From CALKYB01 sp964510575 (GTDB taxonomy: Bacteria > Bdellovibrionota_C > UBA2361 > SZUA-149 > CALKYB01), in NCBI GenBank assembly GCA_964510575.1, contig CAZECN010000012.1:1-64000 (forward strand): DNA of 64,000 nt, given 5' to 3'. Both the position numbers and the translations under genes were made by a program. The notes under the pieces were generated by a model that was not told the DNA's origin, did no database searches, and worked only from the letters and a program-made list of their open reading frames with translations. Shown in pieces: positions 61,401 through 64,000 of this stretch (positions are counted from its first letter, which is position 1; the number at the start of each line of letters is the position of its first letter).

Positions 61401-63315
61401 AGTAATCTTCAGTAGCACTTTTCCAAGTGTGTCCAATAGCAGCCTGCGACCAGTTTGAGCCTGCAAAAACAATTCCTCTGGAAAACTTATCAGGAATACC
61501 TTGGAAACCGTCTTCAAGCTTAAAGTAATATCGCCAATAAATTTCCTGAAAGTCATCGTTCTGGTGACTCTGAGTACCAATAGGATTGGCTCCAAAGTTT
61601 CTCATCATATGACCAGCTGATCGTTCTCCCTGCTTAAATTCAGCTTTCAAGCTGTTACCACCAGCAAAACTATCATCAGAACTTACAGCAAAACTTCCTT
61701 CTCCTTGATCAAATTCAAAGTAGTCGTTTGCTATTTTCGATTGGTCTTCAAAGTCATCGCACCAAATCCATTCAGAATTATTCTGTTGCCAGTTGCTGCA
61801 ATCAGCCTGAGAGACAATATTCTCATTTAGAGTAGTGGTCGTTGTAGACGAGGTGGTCGTTGTGGTAGTGACTGTGTTTCCACCACTTGGCGCCCCGCTA
61901 TCTGATTGAAGTGCCGGGAATCCATTGGCTGGATTGCTTTGACTTGAGTCACAGGAGTTTCCAAGTCCATCGTTATCGGAATCAGCCTGGTTGGAGTTAG
62001 TTGCAGTAGGACAATTATCTGCTCCATCCTGAATTCCATCACCGTCGCTATCAGACCTGGTAGGGTTAGATGCATATCTAATTACTTCAAATCCATCTAA
62101 CAGGCCGTCTCCATCACTATCCGGATTACTGGCTGAGGTTCCAAAAGCAGCTTCTCGACTATCAGGAATTAAATCTCCATCACTATCACGCATAGTATGG
62201 TAACGAACTCCTGTGCTTGAGCCATAAGCTAAGACAACGTCGCCCCAAGGATTGAGTGCAGCAATATTTTGAAAATAATCAACAGAGGTAGAACCATTGC
62301 CACCAGTTGCATCATAGAAAAAATGCTCAAAAGAACCAGAACTGCCAAGAGTGCTAAGTTGAACCTTATTTTCTCCACCACCACTGGCATCTATGAACTG
62401 GTGAAGAGCAGAGACATAAACTTTCCCATCAGCGTCAACCACTACCGAGCTATTGCCACCTGTAAAGTAATTTGAAAGAGCTCCAGAATTCCACTGACCG
62501 CCACTATCTCTAACCGCATAGTAGTTTCTGGCTAATCCACCTTCTTGATCATTCTGAAATACAGACATTGCCAAGTGAATACGCCCCGAGGTATCCGTAC
62601 CTAGGGCTGGATCCACACCGTAGTTATAGCCTAGTGTTTCCAGATATCTTACATCCCAACCATTGCTAGATGAAAAAGTAGCCACGCCTGGACGCCTTCC
62701 CGAAGCATCATACCAAGAGAAGACTGTCTCCTGAGCTGAAAGAGCAGCAATAGCCAATTTGTCGCCTTTAGATCCGCTGGCAGGAATGTCCCTCTCCGTC
62801 CATGATCCAAAAGACCCTCTGAAGTACTTCAGGCTCTGACTAGATTGTAGTTTAAAAACTACACAGACAAACGGGCCACATTTAGTACTAGCAAACCCAG
62901 GAGCTACATTACTGGATTCGACAACCTCGCTAGTCCAACCAGAGTGATTTCTCTTGAAAAGCTCAAGACGCCTGGACTGCGCGTTATATACGAAGAGATA
63001 AATTTCGTTTTCAACCTGCTCAAGATAAGTTTCTGTATCAACTCCCAATCCAGAGGCTACAAGCTCGCGAGCCCAACCCTCGTTTGTTCGTTGAAAGTAG
63101 TAAACAGAACCGTTAGAGCTGTTTAGAAAACTAAAGGCTGGAATTCCACCATCAATAAGCTTAAAGGAAAAACCTCTGCCCTCACTAGACTCGGCCAGCG
63201 CTAGGTCTTCAAGGTCAACGGCAAAGGAACTTACTGGACAAATTGCCAGTTGAATAAGTAGGGCCAATAAAAGTAATGTAAGCCTTTTACAAAAACTTGT
63301 TGTTCCAAAATCCAT
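58471..63315 (-). CDS. Giant secreted multidomain protein with lectin-like duplication
   Basis: 1614 residues with a signal peptide (about 1-31). Residues about 35-375 look like a beta-propeller repeat region. Thrombospondin type 3 Ca-binding repeats (DSDGDGLLDGFE) lie at about 376-460. A Thr-rich linker precedes a ~255-residue concanavalin/lyase-like domain (about 500-755: WIWCDDFED, WRYYFKLEDGFQG). A second Thr-rich linker (about 775-816) precedes a second copy (about 822-1075) that closely matches the first. A Ser-rich linker (about 1095-1107) and more TSP3 repeats follow. From about 1182 to the end come the four segments shared with the M64 and VWA proteins. RBS AAGAGG, 4 nt before the ATG. 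Probably an extracellular glycan-binding or surface protein; inferred. Confidence 0.85.
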   Translation of the reverse strand: MDFGTTSFCKRLTLLLLALLIQLAICPVSSFAVDLEDLALAESSEGRGFSFKLIDGGIPAFSFLNSSNGSVYYFQRTNEGWARELVASGLGVDTETYLEQVENEIYLFVYNAQSRRLELFKRNHSGWTSEVVESSNVAPGFASTKCGPFVCVVFKLQSSQSLKYFRGSFGSWTERDIPASGSKGDKLAIAALSAQETVFSWYDASGRRPGVATFSSSNGWDVRYLETLGYNYGVDPALGTDTSGRIHLAMSVFQNDQEGGLARNYYAVRDSGGQWNSGALSNYFTGGNSSVVVDADGKVYVSALHQFIDASGGGENKVQLSTLGSSGSFEHFFYDATGGNGSTSVDYFQNIAALNPWGDVVLAYGSSTGVRYHTMRDSDGDLIPDSREAAFGTSASNPDSDGDGLLDGFEVIRYASNPTRSDSDGDGIQDGADNCPTATNSNQADSDNDGLGNSCDSSQSNPANGFPALQSDSGAPSGGNTVTTTTTTSSTTTTTLNENIVSQADCSNWQQNNSEWIWCDDFEDQSKIANDYFEFDQGEGSFAVSSDDSFAGGNSLKAEFKQGERSAGHMMRNFGANPIGTQSHQNDDFQEIYWRYYFKLEDGFQGIPDKFSRGIVFAGSNWSQAAIGHTWKSATEDYFVIDPVSGVDADGNLATTRWNDFSNFNWLGNKEGSTPIQNGQWYCLESQMKLNSVGQADGAMRVWLDGQLEVESTNLDWRGTWDEYGINSVFVSNYINSGSQADQSRFMDSFVISTSRIGCASTAAVGGSSGVNTPGTTTTTTSTTTSTTTSTTSSTTTSTSSTTTSTTSSTTTTTIPVAGVLQGCQNWESQHPDWIWCDDFESSDDLSSRYFDVGNESALSVSASEKVAGNRSLKASWLQGENDAGHLMKNISQNPVGNELLPNEKLQEVYWRFYVKHQNGFEGKANRITRATVFGGSSWQQAAQGQLWERGSGLGIDGLSGIDQANNLATTRWNDSANLRFIGGEDGEHAFQDGTWHCVEMRMKLNEPGSSDGILEFWLDERLQTSRDDLDWRGTWDEYGINSVFLSNYYGSDGSPAAQSRYFDSFVISRNRVGCGAPSGFFATPRSNQDDNDTTEPSSSSSSSSSSSGVFNPPPGVFNPPPVVEQDSDGDGLTDSEEIDLGTDPRSVDSDRDGIRDGDEVQAGTSPTDAGSGSKAIGREVCGEWNGFLGGLWNILELSNESDERRFTVTRLYSLEGQLMSEETCSIEPGAQCDILVHDMPGRIDNSYGRVCVEHNGQAGDLDGRMTYYRNQPSGLEFAFSMPFSNGRRGNQFVSFNTFSVGTNPNNLVANWVQITNLNDNVESGTVNFYNGQGELIAMEEVTLAPNARFDLSAHRFGHSQIGLVEWIPTSSGYFLLRNVRYVYDNNQGINSFEAASQVEGVSGSGEEMVVPVETGSSISVVEISNVLDRPTSADVRIHSSSGEQVSTLRVNLPAHSSYHLIANESLGDEERGLIFVDGRSAESLVVTGVTYNKHRNGRLAYVFAVPGKEAISGDIQGSYNTFLGQESEVLIMNTSDFQGTALVEARRSDGTLINLGSDRALRIPARGSYVIRINDYEGLDNYGVVSLRQTNEAELTGWVLRRNSDFLITVPLR

Positions 63316-63668
63316 AAAACCTCTTCTCTCTAAAAACCGCCCATCTTAGTGAGCTATTCGCTTAGTTCCCTACTTAAAAACTGTATTTTCTAGTAGAAAA
63401 CATTGCTTACCTAAATAGTGGGTAAACTAGTTGATTACCTAGTTAGTCGGTAGGAATTAGTAAGTAGTTGAATAATTCTGGTTATTTCAGTCTTTTGCAG
63501 ACTAAAAGGTAAAACTGACAAAAGTTGTGGATAATTATTGCTTTAGCCCGAGTTTCTTCATCTTACTTAAAGAAAGGCTGATCGAAAGTAACAGAAAGGT
63601 AATTGAGCTGTTACCAAAGTTTTACCTTAGGAGAATCTGGCACGAAAATTTATGCCATATTCTGATTG
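63316..63668. other. Intergenic region upstream of the 1614-residue gene
   Basis: 353 bp without a credible gene. It contains one consensus DnaA box (TGTGGATAA, 63526-63534), not enough for an origin. AAGGTAAAAC (63506-63515) and its inverse GTTTTACCTT (63619-63628) are 103 bp apart, and GGTAA/TTACC form a small stem at 63598-63615. These may be regulatory. A 5-bp hairpin TGGCA/TGCCA lies at 63638-63657, just after the kinase gene on the minus strand. Confidence 0.4.
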
Positions 63669-64000
63669 TTAAAGGATAAGCTCCGCTTGCTCTCTAAGCA
63701 CACTAAGTTGATCCGCCCAATAATTTGGTGTTCCAAATTGGGGAAAGGCTTTTGGGAAGAAAGGATCTTTCCATCTTTTTGAGATCCAAGCATTGAAATG
63801 AACTATTCTCAAAGTTCTTAAAACCTCAATTAGCTCAAGCTCCGAATAGTCGAAGCTTCGCATTTGCTCATAGCTCCCTAAAAGTATGTCTAACTGCTTT
63901 TTACTTTCGTCATCCCGACCAGGAACAACCAGCCAGATGTCCTGAACACAGGGAGCACGACACATATCGTCAAAATCTACCCAAAAGGGTCCTTGGTCAC
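63669..64000 (-). CDS. srkA: SrkA-like stress-response kinase, C-terminal part (cut by window edge)
   Basis: The frame runs off the window at 64000 and reads DQGPFWVDFDDMCRAPCVQD, the catalytic/metal segment of SrkA-type protein kinases (VDFDD motif). It continues with DIWLVVPG, a helix LDILLGSYEQMRSFDYSELELIEVLRTLR, IVHFNAWISKRWKDPFFPKAFP and FGTPNYWADQLSVLREQ, all SrkA-like. About 110 residues of an expected ~330 are visible. The N-terminal nucleotide-binding part lies outside the window. SrkA (YihE) protects against stress-induced lethality and reactive-oxygen damage. Confidence 0.85.
   Translation of the reverse strand, partial: DQGPFWVDFDDMCRAPCVQDIWLVVPGRDDESKKQLDILLGSYEQMRSFDYSELELIEVLRTLRIVHFNAWISKRWKDPFFPKAFPQFGTPNYWADQLSVLREQAELIL

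Noticed and set aside
63526..63534. Consensus DnaA box, possible replication origin
   Set aside because: Only one perfect box, no cluster, no dnaA/dnaN/gidA-type neighbours, so no origin can be supported.
1..64000. CRISPR array, prophage, tRNA genes or complete IS element
   Set aside because: No regularly spaced repeats, phage structural genes, tRNA cloverleaf or transposase gene were seen. The three structured elements carry no transposase.

Overview
The window reads like a moderately AT-rich chromosomal segment of a Gram-negative bacterium. It carries outer-membrane-style lipoproteins, signal-peptide proteins with thrombospondin-type-3 and Thr/Ser-rich linkers, EttA, Hsp33, tmRNA, a SUF iron-sulfur operon, NadA/NadB, an SrkA-type kinase and a CFA-synthase-type lipid locus. 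Together these fit a deltaproteobacterial-grade lineage (Myxococcota, Bdellovibrionota or SAR324-like) better than Firmicutes or Actinobacteria. No single gene in view fixes the taxon, so this is inference.

Layout. 0-5.4 kb: ssrA (tmRNA, minus), a small doubtful ORF, a spondin-domain lipoprotein, a thioredoxin/MsrA-like fusion, EttA and Hsp33. 5.8-9.1 kb: a response regulator / histidine kinase / response regulator operon. 9.2-17.1 kb: DoxX, TerB-like, OmpA-like, FAD protein plus glycosyltransferase, two SDRs and a disordered protein of unknown function. 17.1-17.8 kb: a large hairpin-rich noncoding region that looks like a structured RNA ending in a terminator, just before gdhA. 19.3-29.5 kb: rpsD, msrB, three polytopic membrane proteins, a lipoprotein FAD oxidoreductase and a methyltransferase. 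29.5-34.7 kb: a minus-strand operon with coiled-coil protein, membrane-anchored roadblock/OmpA-like protein, Ras-like GTPase and hybrid kinase. 34.8-37.4 kb: secreted M64 peptidase. 37.7-44.4 kb: a tightly overlapping seven-gene lipid-modification operon. 44.7-52.2 kb: beta-CASP nuclease, VWA protein, divergent nadB/nadA and a membrane-anchored hypothetical. 52.2-56.8 kb: sufA-B-C-D-U without sufS. 57-64 kb: a hypothetical, an AIM24/TIGR00266 protein, a 1614-residue secreted protein and the C-terminal part of an SrkA-like kinase cut by the window edge.

Most unusual content. (1) Three intergenic elements of about 300-385 bp (5424-5719, 9757-10066, 26718-27102) share one architecture: each end is a hairpin whose stem sequence is copy-specific, each end also carries the stem sequence of the opposite end, and these segments covary between copies. 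No protein is encoded inside. They look like non-autonomous mobile or structured elements that I cannot assign to a known family. (2) The 17.1-17.8 kb region has at least eight local hairpins, a 525-nt long-range pairing, a competing local pairing and a terminator. (3) Three otherwise unrelated secreted proteins (M64 peptidase, VWA protein, 1614-residue protein) share a C-terminal module of about 430 residues made of four similar segments.
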